From assembly GCF_900184965.1 (NCBI RefSeq), contig NZ_FXYA01000215.1:186001-250000 (forward strand): DNA of 64,000 nucleotides, in the 5' to 3' direction. The notes below the pieces were generated by a model that was not told the DNA's origin, made no database searches, and saw only the letters and a list, made by a program, of their open reading frames with translations. Shown in pieces: positions 35,417 through 44,558 of this stretch; position 1 is the stretch's first letter; the number at the start of each line of letters is the position of its first letter. The translations under genes were made by a program, and so were the position numbers. The DNA comes from Akkermansia muciniphila. Its GTDB lineage: Bacteria > Verrucomicrobiota > Verrucomicrobiia > Verrucomicrobiales > Akkermansiaceae.

Positions 35417-36682
35417 TTAGCAGGTGGGTAAATGCTCCCGGACGATGGAAGATGCGAACGGAGGCTTTCCTTCCGGGCGGATGGAGGAAAAAAGCAGTTG
35501 CTCCCATTCCTGGTTTACTGCGTCGGGGGCGTAACAGGCTTCCCATTGCCGGCGGCCTTTACTCCCCAGTAGTTTGCGTGTTTTTTCGTCCGTCAACGAT
35601 TCCACGGCTTTTCCCAGCACGGAGGGGGAAGTGTTTTTCAGGACGATTCCCCCCTCCAGGGTGGAAAGAGCTCCTGCGTCCGGAGCGAACCAGGGAACGC
35701 CGCATGACATCGCCTCCAGAATGGAGAGGGGCTGCTGTTCCTGATAAGAGTAAAGGAAAACGGCATCGCTTTCCATAATGGCGGCTTCTACTTCCAAACG
35801 GGGGAGCCTGTAGAGAATCCTGAATCTGGGGTCATCCCCGATGGCTTGTTCCATTTGTTCCGCGTAGGCATTGTGCTGGGGAATCAGAAAAAGAAAAATG
35901 ATATGCCGCAGACGGGAGCGTTTCACATGGCGGATGAAGAGAAGCTGCCGTTTCCTCATGCTGGCGCCGGCAGGGCAGGTAAAAACGGGGGCGGAGGAAA
36001 GTCCGTATTTTTCCCGGAAAAAAGGAGCGGTTCTTTTCAGAGCCGGGAAGGTGTTGGGAATGCAGGAATAATTGGAAAGTTTGCGTCTGGATGCGTAATA
36101 ATAATCAAAGCTTTTGAAAAGTGTTCCGTAAGGGTCGAGAAAAACGAGGCGGTTTAGAGGTGATTTCCGGCATACGTTGAGGATATTCCTGCGTATTTGG
36201 AAAAAGGAGCAGAGCCATTTTTTCAGACCGAAAAAAGGAGGGTAGTTAAGGCGGAAAAAAGAATGGAAATTGGTGGCTGTTCCATGGGAGCGGAGGAAAA
36301 ATGGAATGCCTGAATCCCGTGCCGCGTCCAGCAATTCTTCCCGGCACCAATCCGCCCAGGAGTGGTAGATAATAACATCCGGCCGGAAATCTTCCAGAAA
36401 CCCGTTCAGATATTCCCTTAAGCGGGCTCTGTTCTTAGTCAGGGTGTCCGGCAGGGTGGTGAGAGGGCTGTATGGGCGGGAGCGGAAAGAATCCTCCGGT
36501 GAATCCAGAGGGCGTGTGAGGACATGGATGTCCCAGCCCAGGGAGTTCAGGCTGCAGGCCATCTCATAGGCAGCCATGCCCACGCCTCCTTCTTCCGGAG
36601 GAAAAACATATGTAACGATGAGAATCCTGCCCTTGCTCACGGGCGGTAATGTAGATGAAAAGAAGAAATAAAACAAGGACAC
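35417..36682 (-). CDS. glycosyltransferase (GT4-like)
   Basis: A GT-B glycosyltransferase of 421 residues from a GTG at 36682; a second GTG at 36640 would give 407 residues starting right before the first beta-strand (GRILIVTYVFPPEEGGVG). No Shine-Dalgarno sequence decides. The N-terminal Gly-rich loop (EEGGVGMAAYE) and the C-terminal EAMSCGVPWFAPDAGALSTLEGG are typical. It is the first gene of the minus-strand polysaccharide operon, divergent from the flippase. Confidence 0.82.
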   Translation of the reverse strand: MSLFYFFFSSTLPPVSKGRILIVTYVFPPEEGGVGMAAYEMACSLNSLGWDIHVLTRPLDSPEDSFRSRPYSPLTTLPDTLTKNRARLREYLNGFLEDFRPDVIIYHSWADWCREELLDAARDSGIPFFLRSHGTATNFHSFFRLNYPPFFGLKKWLCSFFQIRRNILNVCRKSPLNRLVFLDPYGTLFKSFDYYYASRRKLSNYSCIPNTFPALKRTAPFFREKYGLSSAPVFTCPAGASMRKRQLLFIRHVKRSRLRHIIFLFLIPQHNAYAEQMEQAIGDDPRFRILYRLPRLEVEAAIMESDAVFLYSYQEQQPLSILEAMSCGVPWFAPDAGALSTLEGGIVLKNTSPSVLGKAVESLTDEKTRKLLGSKGRRQWEACYAPDAVNQEWEQLLFSSIRPEGKPPFASSIVREHLPTC

Positions 36683-36996
36683 TTTATGGAACTGTTCCGG
36701 ATCATGGCCCTGTAAAAATGCGGAATTTGTTTTTTATCCGGTGATCGGATAAGGAGGCGGCATGGGAACGGACAATTCTGTCCGGTTTCTATTCCCTGTG
36801 AAGGCCTGTTGGCCTGGGCTTCATAAAAAGATATTGATGCAGCAGAATGTTGTGTTAGATTGGCACCGCTTTCCGTACCCGTATGGCCGGCAATATCCCG
36901 TTGGCGTATTGCCGGTTGAATAAATAATCCGGTTATCAATAAAACAGGTATTTTTAACTTTTCCCGGGAAAGGATGAAATTGATGGAATAAATAAT
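36683..36996. promoter_or_regulatory. divergent promoter region between glycosyltransferase operon and flippase
   Basis: This 314-base gap holds no credible gene. On the plus strand TTGATG (36834-36839) and TAGATT (36856-36861) are 16 bases apart and could serve the flippase, leaving a leader of roughly 130 bases. The 40 bases before the flippase ATG are AT-rich. I see no obvious hairpin attenuator. Confidence 0.35.
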
Positions 36997-38556
36997 ATGG
37001 AAGAATCCCGCGTAAAGAAAAGCCTGTTGAACGCCAGGGTCAATCTCATTTTTTATGTTTTGATTCTTCTCATTTCCTTTTTTTCAAGGAAAATATTCTT
37101 GAATTGCCTGGGTGCCGATTTTGTCGGTTTGACGGGAACATTAATGAGTCTGCTGAATTTCCTCAATTTGGCGGAACTTGGCATAAGCACGGCTATCGGG
37201 TATGTGCTTTACAAGCCTATCTTTGAGCATGATGAAACCAGGATTAATGAAATTATCTCCGTGCTGGGATACATGTACCGGTGGATAGGGCGGCTGATCA
37301 TCGCGGCTGGAGTAGCGCTTTCCTGTTTCCTCCCGGTTATTTTCCCTTCCACGGGCTTTTCCTATGGAATCATCTATTTTGCTTATTATTCCTTTCTGGC
37401 CTCTTCCCTGATTGGGTATTTCGCCAACTACAGGCAGACCCTTTTGGGAGCGGACCAGAGGAATTACGTGGTGGCGTTTTATTTCCAGACGGCATCCATT
37501 ATCAAAATCATATGCCAGATGCTGTCAGCATGGTATACGGGAAGCTATTATCTATGGATAGGGATAGAACTGTTCTTCGGCATTATTTACTCCTTCATCC
37601 TGAATTGGAAGATCAATCAGGTATATCCCTGGCTGAAAAGCAATGTGGCCCTGGGGAAGGAACTGTTCAAAAAATATCCTGAAGTCACTAAATACACCAA
37701 GCAGCTGTTTATGCATCGGCTGGGAAGCTTTTTCCAGTTTCAGATGACGCCGTTTCTGGTATATGCCTTTGTTTCCCTCCAGATGGCGGCCTATTTCGGC
37801 AACTATTCCACCATTGTGGATAAACTGCACCTTCTGGTCAATAATCTGCTCGGCAGTACGGAAGCCAGTGTGGGCAACTTGATTGCGGAGGGAAATGCGG
37901 GAAAAATCCGCAAGGTGTTCAGTGAATTGTTTTCCCTGCGCATGCTGATTGCCGGGACGGTATGTTTCCCCCTTTACCAGCTTTTGGAGCCATTCATCAC
38001 GCTTTGGCTGGGAGCGGGCTATATCCTTCCCCGGGAAATCATGCTGCTGCTCGTTATCAGGCTGTTCATCACCATTACGCGGGGGGTTGTGGATCAGTTT
38101 TTGTACGGTTACGGTTTGTTCTGGGATGTGTGGGCTCCTCTTGCGGAAAGCGTGATCAACATTTCCGTGGCGATCATCGGAGGTTACTTATGGGGATTGC
38201 CCGGCGTTTTGCTGGGGGGCATTTCCAGCCTGATACTTATTGTGGGCATATGGAAGCCTTTCATGCTGTATAACTGGGGATTCAGGAAAAATGTGATGAA
38301 CTACTGGTTCCAATTCGGTTACCAGCTGGCGCTGATTTTGATTTCGGCCGTGTTCATGGACTGGATCTGGAAATTCGTTCCTCTGCAGCCTTCCGCATCT
38401 TTCTTCTCCTGGTTTTTATGCGCCTTTCTCATGGCCGTCTCCTATGGAGGAGTGACGGTTCTTTTAATGTATTGCGGTACGCAGGGCATGCGCGGCATGG
38501 CGCACCGCGCGCTGGCGATTGTGGAAACCCGGTTGCCGTGGCGGAAGAAAAATTGA
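36997..38556 (+). CDS. Wzx-like polysaccharide flippase (MOP superfamily)
   Basis: A 519-residue membrane protein with about twelve to fourteen hydrophobic segments, beginning MEESRVKKSLLNARVNLIFY. N-terminal features (SRKIFLNCLGADFVGLTGTLMSLLNFLNLAEL, GISTAIGYVLYKP) match the oligosaccharide repeat-unit exporters of capsule and O-antigen loci. It would move lipid-linked oligosaccharide across the inner membrane. It is divergent from the glycosyltransferase operon, the only transporter in the locus. Confidence 0.85.
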   Translation: MEESRVKKSLLNARVNLIFYVLILLISFFSRKIFLNCLGADFVGLTGTLMSLLNFLNLAELGISTAIGYVLYKPIFEHDETRINEIISVLGYMYRWIGRLIIAAGVALSCFLPVIFPSTGFSYGIIYFAYYSFLASSLIGYFANYRQTLLGADQRNYVVAFYFQTASIIKIICQMLSAWYTGSYYLWIGIELFFGIIYSFILNWKINQVYPWLKSNVALGKELFKKYPEVTKYTKQLFMHRLGSFFQFQMTPFLVYAFVSLQMAAYFGNYSTIVDKLHLLVNNLLGSTEASVGNLIAEGNAGKIRKVFSELFSLRMLIAGTVCFPLYQLLEPFITLWLGAGYILPREIMLLLVIRLFITITRGVVDQFLYGYGLFWDVWAPLAESVINISVAIIGGYLWGLPGVLLGGISSLILIVGIWKPFMLYNWGFRKNVMNYWFQFGYQLALILISAVFMDWIWKFVPLQPSASFFSWFLCAFLMAVSYGGVTVLLMYCGTQGMRGMAHRALAIVETRLPWRKKN

Positions 38557-38612
38557 ATAGGGACGTAGAGGCGTTGCCGGCAGCGGGAAGGGGAACGCTG
38601 CGTTATTCATGC

Positions 38613-39860
38613 TCATTCTTCGGTAGCCGTTTCGGCTTCCGGGTCAACAAAATCCTCCACCGCCTCGGAGACAATGATATTGCTCTCCATCGAGGAAAAC
38701 CCGTAATACGCCGGATTGACGTTATTGCAATGCAAGTGCATCGTCGCCGGAAGGAAAGCTCCGGACAGAGCCCAGCTATTGGCATTCTCCATATCAAGAT
38801 AGTATCCGGAAAAGGGATAAATACTCTCAAAGCAATGAACCCCCTTCACCGTAGCGATCTTGACGCAGCCGCGGGTGGAATTCCCGCCATGTAGCAGCCA
38901 TAACGCTCCCCTGTCTTCGGTATCGTATCCCCCGTCCTGGTATTGCTCGTAAACCACCGCGTACACGCAGACGGGATAACCGGAATTGATAGACCCCTCC
39001 GGCGCGAGGGCCTGCGTCGTCTTCATCTTCCATTTCTGCTCGGCATTGGAATAATAAATCTCCCGGACACGAATATGATACCCCCCTGCGGCTGCATCCC
39101 GGACATGATCAAACGTAATGTCAATAATCTCCCCAATCTTATATCCGCCCGCCGCCTGATCCGGTGCCAGCGTAAACGCGTCCCTGTCCCGTCCCATGCG
39201 CGCAATCGTCGTCATCTGTCCGAACCTGGCCGTGAATTTAGCGCTGACGGAAGGCAGGCGCACCGGAGCCACCCACCCCCGGATGCTGGAATAATTGTGC
39301 ATGGGTCTCGCGTTGGTCACGAGGCCGCATTTCACGGTAAAAGAGGAATTGGGAGGAACATTGAAATAAAGGGAATTGGGTTCCTTGTCTGTTTTGAAAA
39401 CCGTCCCGTTGGAAGACGAGCAATCCGCCGGGAGCGGATAACACCTGACGGAAAAAGCGTCCGTCACGGCGGCCAGCCCGGCGGCGTACAGGCGGTTGAC
39501 CGCTGACATATCCGTTGCCGCCCCCACGGCAAGCGGGATATTAATGCCGCCGTTGGCGTTGACGGTCCCCGTAAAAGTGCCGGATTCCGCCGTCAGGTTT
39601 TTTAATTCGGCATTTTCTCCTTGCCTGATGCCGTTCTGGCCCGGCAGCCCTGGAACGGCTGTTTTGAAAACCTGGGTGATCAAAGCGTCTTCATCGGATA
39701 CTTCTATGGCGTCCGTCGGGGCCGCAAAACCGTATTGCCCTTTTTTCTCTGCTTCCAGAATAAGCATGGACGTCTCTCCGGAATTGAAAATGGCGCTTAC
39801 AGTACAAGCTTTTGTACAGGTCATTACATAGGAACTTCCCTTAATAGTATCAACTTTCAT
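38613..39860 (-). CDS. phage tail-fibre-like protein, orphan
   Basis: A 415-residue protein from the ATG giving MKVDTIKGSSYVMTC. Its middle has the low-complexity phasing of tail-fibre or tail-tip proteins: NAELKNLTAESGTFTGTVNANGGINIPL, followed by beta-rich sequence with many Gly/Tyr/Asn and an acidic end. I cannot name a family. No capsid, tail, integrase or terminase genes flank it; it is convergent with the flippase and next to a glycosyltransferase remnant, so it is a relic of a prophage, a moron, or a structural protein reused by the host. No Shine-Dalgarno sequence precedes the start. Confidence 0.5.
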   Translation of the reverse strand: MKVDTIKGSSYVMTCTKACTVSAIFNSGETSMLILEAEKKGQYGFAAPTDAIEVSDEDALITQVFKTAVPGLPGQNGIRQGENAELKNLTAESGTFTGTVNANGGINIPLAVGAATDMSAVNRLYAAGLAAVTDAFSVRCYPLPADCSSSNGTVFKTDKEPNSLYFNVPPNSSFTVKCGLVTNARPMHNYSSIRGWVAPVRLPSVSAKFTARFGQMTTIARMGRDRDAFTLAPDQAAGGYKIGEIIDITFDHVRDAAAGGYHIRVREIYYSNAEQKWKMKTTQALAPEGSINSGYPVCVYAVVYEQYQDGGYDTEDRGALWLLHGGNSTRGCVKIATVKGVHCFESIYPFSGYYLDMENANSWALSGAFLPATMHLHCNNVNPAYYGFSSMESNIIVSEAVEDFVDPEAETATEE

Positions 39861-39982
39861 AAATGAATGATTTTTTACTATTGATAAAACTCCGGAAAAA
39901 TCATCAGGCATAAAACGTTGAGGCGTTCCTGAAGGCGTATACGGACGATTTTTCCCGGATTCGGGAAAATTCCGGAGGGGAG

Positions 39983-40330
39983 TTAAGTCGGCTTGTTAAA
40001 AAATAGTCGGCTCTGGCATTTCCCCATAAAAGGCGGCTTGTAAATGGCCGGGTAACAAAAAAATAAGGCATCTCCTTCCGTATTTTTATAGATGCCGGCC
40101 TTGTAAAAGCCGTTTGCCCTTTTCCAGGAGGCATCGCGGAGATTTCTTTCAATATTTGTAGAACAATCCGTTATCCTGGCGAATGCTGTTGGGATGATGG
40201 AAGCGAGCTCATCGGAAGAACCGATTTCAACATCCTGAAATGTTTGAACCAGTACTGACTGAAGGACGGCAGCAATATCATCTTTCAGATGATAAGCCGG
40301 AATCATAATGCTGAAAAACGGTTTCTGCAT
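39983..40330 (-). pseudogene. glycosyltransferase family 2 remnant
   Basis: A 115-codon frame starts like a GT2 enzyme: PFFSIMIPAYHLKDDIAAVL then QSVLVQTFQDVEI, the first beta-alpha unit of the GT-A fold. The expected continuation with DDGS and DxD motifs is missing; after VEI the sequence jumps to unrelated-looking GSSDELASIIP and ends after 115 residues against the usual 250-350. It looks like a gene that lost its middle. An intact GT2 lies 0.6 kb away on the opposite strand. Confidence 0.55.
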
Positions 40331-40889
40331 GTAAGGGGAATGATGAACTGCTTTGTGAATGGAATGGAAATCAGGATATGGAGGAAATGATCCGATGGTT
40401 CTGTAAGCATCATGACCGGTGAATGGCGGGAGGTAAAATACGTCGTCCCTCCTCCATGATTTATCGGCGCGTGAATGAACCTTTCACAGCGAATTCCAAA
40501 TCCGATTGGGAAATTCCGTATTCATCGCGAATCAAAAGAAAATTATCCCAATACCTCATGGAGCGTAGCGGGTTGTTGAGGTATTCCGGTTCGGTCTGGT
40601 TCAAAGAGTTCTATCATTTTAAAAAATAATTGTTTATGAAAAAATGAGTGGTTTGGAGGCAGTAATGGAAAGCAAAATCTTTCGCCCTGTTTTCCTGGCT
40701 TCGGGCTCCCTGCCCGCAAGGGGGGAGATTCTTGATGACAAAACGTCCGCGCCACATAAGTTCCTTGGTGTAAAAATCAACCCTTGACCCCGGATTTGGA
40801 ATCCGGTATGAACGTGACGCCTTATTAATGAATAGAGAAGGACATTGTCCTCTTCATGGTTGACGTTTTCTTTTCCGTGTTTTTTCTTC
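40331..40889. other. gap without a recognisable gene
   Basis: Between the GT2 remnant and the intact GT2. Only short frames occur; one of 68 codons on the plus strand (40423-40629) has no recognised similarity. The stretch is more AT-rich than its surroundings and may contain decayed polysaccharide genes. Confidence 0.4.
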
Positions 40890-41954
40890 ATGAACCCTTC
40901 GGAACTTCCTTCCATCAGCATTATCCTGACCGGGCATAATGAGGAGAGCTGCATCAGGGATGCTATCCGGAGCGTATTCGGGCAGGATTATGAAGGGCCG
41001 GTTGAAATCATCCTTTCGGACGACGGCTCTTCCGACGGGACCTTCGCCGTCATGCAGGAAATGGCGGCTCAATATAAGGGGCCGTACCGGGTAGTCCTGA
41101 ACCGGAATGAAACGCCGCTGGGGCGCGGGCCTCATATCCGGCAGGCGATTGGTCTGGCTTCCCATGAATGGATTCTCCGTCAGGATGGGGACGATTGTTC
41201 TTTTCCCTGGAGATGCAGGCTTTTTGCCTGGGCGGTGATGGAACGCCCGGATGCCGTGGCTATAGTCAGCCAGATGACCAGCGTCTATGAGGAACCGGGC
41301 GTTGCGTTTGAATTCCCGGCATTCCCTGCTGCTCCGCGGGAAATGCCGACTCTTGCGCTTCAGGAGGGGGCCTTTTCTTCTGCTGCCCATTACGGCGGAA
41401 GCATGATGATCAGGAAGAGCGCCTGCGAATGGGGCAACTCCCTGCGGATGACGGCCAGTTTTGAAGACGATTTGATGGGGTTTCACGCATGGCTTCAGGG
41501 CAATATTTATGAAATGCCGGGCATATCCTTATATTATTACCGGTTTGCCCTTAAAAATATTTGCGCCGTCAACAGCGCGTTTCGGTTTGCCGACATGCGG
41601 ACAGCGGAGGCATTTGAAAAAAGGGAGCTGGAAATGAAAAGCCAGTTGAAAAAAAGCAAGGAGGCGGGGCTGGAATTGTGCGGGGAATTACTGGAGGGCC
41701 TTGCTCCGATTTTTCGTTCGCGGGAAGAACTGCTTGCCGAAATGGAGGAGAGGAGAAAAATAATCAACAGCATTGACCGGCAGCAGGATTGGTGGAGTTA
41801 TTCCTTTGGGCGGAGATGGGCCTTAAGGCGGCCGGGATGGATGGGGATCGTCCACTGCCTGCCGCAGAAGCTGTATTTGTTCTGCATGGTCTTCTTTTTC
41901 AAGCTCAGGAAAGTAAAAAGGGCCGTTTGCGGAACTCGGCAGACTTTGGAGTGA
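40890..41954 (+). CDS. glycosyltransferase family 2
   Basis: A 354-residue GT-A enzyme; the ATG giving MNPSELPSISIIL is chosen because the GT2 fold begins right after it. Motifs: LTGHNEESCIRDAIRSVFGQ, LSDDGSSDGT (nucleotide-binding Asp), LRQDGDDCSFP (DxD-like metal site). After residue ~230 a charged, probably coiled-coil segment (EKRELEMKSQLKKSKE) leads to a C-terminal hydrophobic patch (LYLFCMVFFFKL) that may touch the membrane. It closes the polysaccharide locus. Confidence 0.87.
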   Translation: MNPSELPSISIILTGHNEESCIRDAIRSVFGQDYEGPVEIILSDDGSSDGTFAVMQEMAAQYKGPYRVVLNRNETPLGRGPHIRQAIGLASHEWILRQDGDDCSFPWRCRLFAWAVMERPDAVAIVSQMTSVYEEPGVAFEFPAFPAAPREMPTLALQEGAFSSAAHYGGSMMIRKSACEWGNSLRMTASFEDDLMGFHAWLQGNIYEMPGISLYYYRFALKNICAVNSAFRFADMRTAEAFEKRELEMKSQLKKSKEAGLELCGELLEGLAPIFRSREELLAEMEERRKIINSIDRQQDWWSYSFGRRWALRRPGWMGIVHCLPQKLYLFCMVFFFKLRKVKRAVCGTRQTLE

Positions 41955-42259
41955 GGGTAAGGAAACGCTTGAAGCGGGGGGAGAATTTTTGCTCGGATGG
42001 GTTCTTTTCAGGCCGGCGTTATTTTTTACGGAGAGGGGGAGCGGAAGATGGCTTTTCCGGATTGAAAGAAGCCGGCTTTCGGACAGGGGAGGTTGTTTTA
42101 TTCCGGCTGGGATTGACGGGAAAACAGCCGGAGCTGTCATGGAGGAAGCCGGGAGAGAGGCCGGATTGATGCGTAGCGGTTTTCTCTGGAAAAAGAAAAA
42201 GCGCCTTCCCAAAAATGATGGAAAGGCGCGGTAGCAAAATTAGGGGCGTGTCCCGGATA
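41955..42259. other. intergenic region ending in the reductase terminator
   Basis: A 305-base gap between convergent genes. Frames in it are GC-rich shadows without recognisable products. Its right end contains the terminator listed separately; nothing else is evident. Confidence 0.5.
42190..42230 (-). terminator. Rho-independent terminator after the flavoprotein reductase gene
   Basis: On the minus strand GCGCCTTTCC pairs with GGGAAGGCGC (one weak pair next to the loop, loop ATCATTTTT) and is followed by TTTTTCTTTTT. It lies about 30 bases after the stop of the reductase gene. Confidence 0.87.
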
Positions 42260-43390
42260 TTAGTACACGTCCCGCTGGTAACGGCGGTGCTGCTTCATGT
42301 CCGCCACATATTCTGCGGCTTCCTCCGGAGTCTTATGGCCCCAGGTCTGGATCACTTCATGAAGGGCGGCGTCCACATCCTTCGCCATGCGGGAGGCGTC
42401 TCCGCAGACATAGAAGCAGGCGCCGGCTTCCAGCCATTTCCAGAGCTCTTCGCCTTCCTGAACCATGAGGTGCTGCACATACACCTTCTTTTCCTGGTCG
42501 CGGGACCAGGCCACGGACAACTTCAGTTTACCGGTGCCGGTCAATTGGGTCAGCTCATCTTCATAACAGAAGTCAGTAGCCCTGTACGGATTGCCGAAGA
42601 ACAGCCAGTTGCCGCCCTTGGCGCCGGAAGCGATGCGTTCCTCCCAGAATGCCCGGAAGGGGGCGATGCCGGTGCCGGGGCCTACCATGATGATGGGAGT
42701 GTCCCCGTCTTCCGGCAGACGGAAATTCTTGTTGGTATGTACGAATACCCTGGCCGTATGGCCCGGCTGGAGGCGGTCCGCCATGTAGGTAGAACAGACG
42801 CCGCCGCGTCTGCGGTCACGGGCCGTGTAGCGCACCGCGCCCACGCACAGATGAACCTGTTCGGGATGGGCGTTCGGGCTGGAGGCGATGGAATAAAGGC
42901 GCGGCATGATCTTTTTCAGAATGCCGGTGAAAGCTTCCGCGGATTCGAAGGAAGCGGGGTATTCCGTGGCCAGATCCAGCACGTCCCGGCCCCACAGGAA
43001 ATCGTTGAGGGCGTCTTTATCCCCGGCCAGAAGCGCGTCCAGCTCCTGGCTGCCGGAGGCGGCGCCCCATTTGGTCAGCAGGGCTTTGTTGACATTGGTA
43101 ATGTCATAGCAGTGAACCAGAGCGTCCTTCAGGCTTGCGGTTTCCCCTTCCGGCGTGGGAACTTGGGAATTCGGGCTGAGGCCGAGCTTGTCAATCAGAG
43201 CGTCTGCCAGGGCCGGATCATTGGAGGGAATGACGGCCAGGGCATCCCCGGCAATGTAATTCATCCCGGAACCGTCCAGGCTGTATTCAATGTGGATGGT
43301 TTCCTTGGGACTGCCTTCCCCGGTGATGTGCTTGACGGAGAGGACGGGAGCGGGAAACGGATTTTTTTTGCCGTATGGTTCAGTGGTCAT
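42260..43390 (-). CDS. cysJ: sulfite-reductase-type flavoprotein (FAD/NADPH module)
   Basis: A 376-residue oxidoreductase of the CysJ/cytochrome P450 reductase family. FAD-binding motif RLYSIASSP, the GGVCSTYMAD loop, NADPH-binding GPGTGIAPFRAFWEER, FGNPYRATDFCYEDEL and the C-terminal VYVQHLM...RDVY aromatic end are present. The usual N-terminal flavodoxin (FMN) domain of CysJ is absent, so electrons must pass to a separate partner. It follows fabH after 27 bases on the same strand. No hemoprotein subunit (cysI) is in the window, so the sulfite role is an inference from family. Confidence 0.85.
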   Translation of the reverse strand: MTTEPYGKKNPFPAPVLSVKHITGEGSPKETIHIEYSLDGSGMNYIAGDALAVIPSNDPALADALIDKLGLSPNSQVPTPEGETASLKDALVHCYDITNVNKALLTKWGAASGSQELDALLAGDKDALNDFLWGRDVLDLATEYPASFESAEAFTGILKKIMPRLYSIASSPNAHPEQVHLCVGAVRYTARDRRRGGVCSTYMADRLQPGHTARVFVHTNKNFRLPEDGDTPIIMVGPGTGIAPFRAFWEERIASGAKGGNWLFFGNPYRATDFCYEDELTQLTGTGKLKLSVAWSRDQEKKVYVQHLMVQEGEELWKWLEAGACFYVCGDASRMAKDVDAALHEVIQTWGHKTPEEAAEYVADMKQHRRYQRDVY

Positions 43391-43417
43391 GATGATGGGG
43401 GAGTATGAAAAAGAATA

Positions 43418-44437
43418 TTACCAGCGGATAACGGCGGCGGACCAGGTAAGCCCGGCGCCGAACGTGACCAGGACGACATTGTCTCCCTTGCCGAATCTGC
43501 CGGAACGGCGCGCTTCGTCAAAGGCGATGGCGACGGCGGCCGCGGAAGTGTTGCCGTACTTCTCAATGTTCACGAATACCTTATCTTCAGGAATGGAGAG
43601 GCGCTGCGCTACGGCGTTAATGATGCGGAGATTGGCCTGGTGGGGAATAATCAGTTGAATATCGTCCGCCGTGAGGCCGGCGCGTTCAATGACGCTGGCG
43701 GCGGAGGCTTTCATGCGCGTGACGGCATGGCGGAAGGTTTCATTGCCGCGCATGGCCAGGGTGGCCAGGCGTTCATGGGCGTTTTCCGCGGTGGTGGGGC
43801 AACGGGAGCCGCCGCCCGGAATCTGGAGCAGGTCATGCAGGGAGCCGTCCGAACCGATATCCGTGGCAAGCACGGAGCCTTCCCCCTCTTCCCCTGTGGA
43901 GGCCTGGAGCACGGCTGCCCCGGCGCCGTCCCCGAACAGGACGCAGGTGCTGCGGTCCTCCCAGTTGACGACGGTGGAAAGTTTTTCCGCGGCGATGATG
44001 AGCGCCGTCTTCATCTGGCCGGTGCCGATGTACTGGACGGCGGTCTTCATAGCGAACAGGAAGCCGGAGCAGGCGGCGGAAATGTCAAAGGCGGCGGCAT
44101 TCTTGGCGCCCAGGGCATCCTGGATATAGCAGGAAGTGGAAGGGGTGAACGTATCCGGCGTGATGGTGGCGACGATAATCAGGTCAATATCCTCCGGCTT
44201 CAGCCCGCAGGATTCCAGAGCGCGCTGGGCGGCCTTCGTCCCCATATGGGAAGTGTACTCGTCAGGGGCGGCGATGCGGCGTTCCACAATGCCCGTGCGT
44301 TCAATAATCCATTCGTGGGAAGTGTCCACCATCTTTTCCAGATCCGCATTGGTCAGGCGGCGTTCCGGAACATAGGAACCCGTACCGATAATTTTGACGG
44401 GCAGTCTTTTAAAGGGAGTATCAGAATGTGCGGCCAT
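43418..44437 (-). CDS. fabH: 3-oxoacyl-[ACP] synthase III
   Basis: Condenses acetyl-CoA with malonyl-ACP to start fatty acid synthesis. It has 339 residues. The catalytic triad is visible: Cys123 in DISAACSGF, His in IIPHQANLRI and Asn in EKYGNTSAA. N-terminal GTGSYVPERRLTN and TGIVERR are typical. Upstream is ruvB (121 bases), downstream the reductase gene; no other fab genes are close. Confidence 0.97.
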   Translation of the reverse strand: MAAHSDTPFKRLPVKIIGTGSYVPERRLTNADLEKMVDTSHEWIIERTGIVERRIAAPDEYTSHMGTKAAQRALESCGLKPEDIDLIIVATITPDTFTPSTSCYIQDALGAKNAAAFDISAACSGFLFAMKTAVQYIGTGQMKTALIIAAEKLSTVVNWEDRSTCVLFGDGAGAAVLQASTGEEGEGSVLATDIGSDGSLHDLLQIPGGGSRCPTTAENAHERLATLAMRGNETFRHAVTRMKASAASVIERAGLTADDIQLIIPHQANLRIINAVAQRLSIPEDKVFVNIEKYGNTSAAAVAIAFDEARRSGRFGKGDNVVLVTFGAGLTWSAAVIRW

Positions 44438-44558
44438 AGCTTTGGGCGTATGATGAACAGAAAACGTCCTGACGTTTTATGTGGAAACAGTCTAAAAGAA
44501 AGCGGGCCTGATGACCAGCACAAAACGCAGCACTCCTTCCATGCCGTAAATGAATGGC

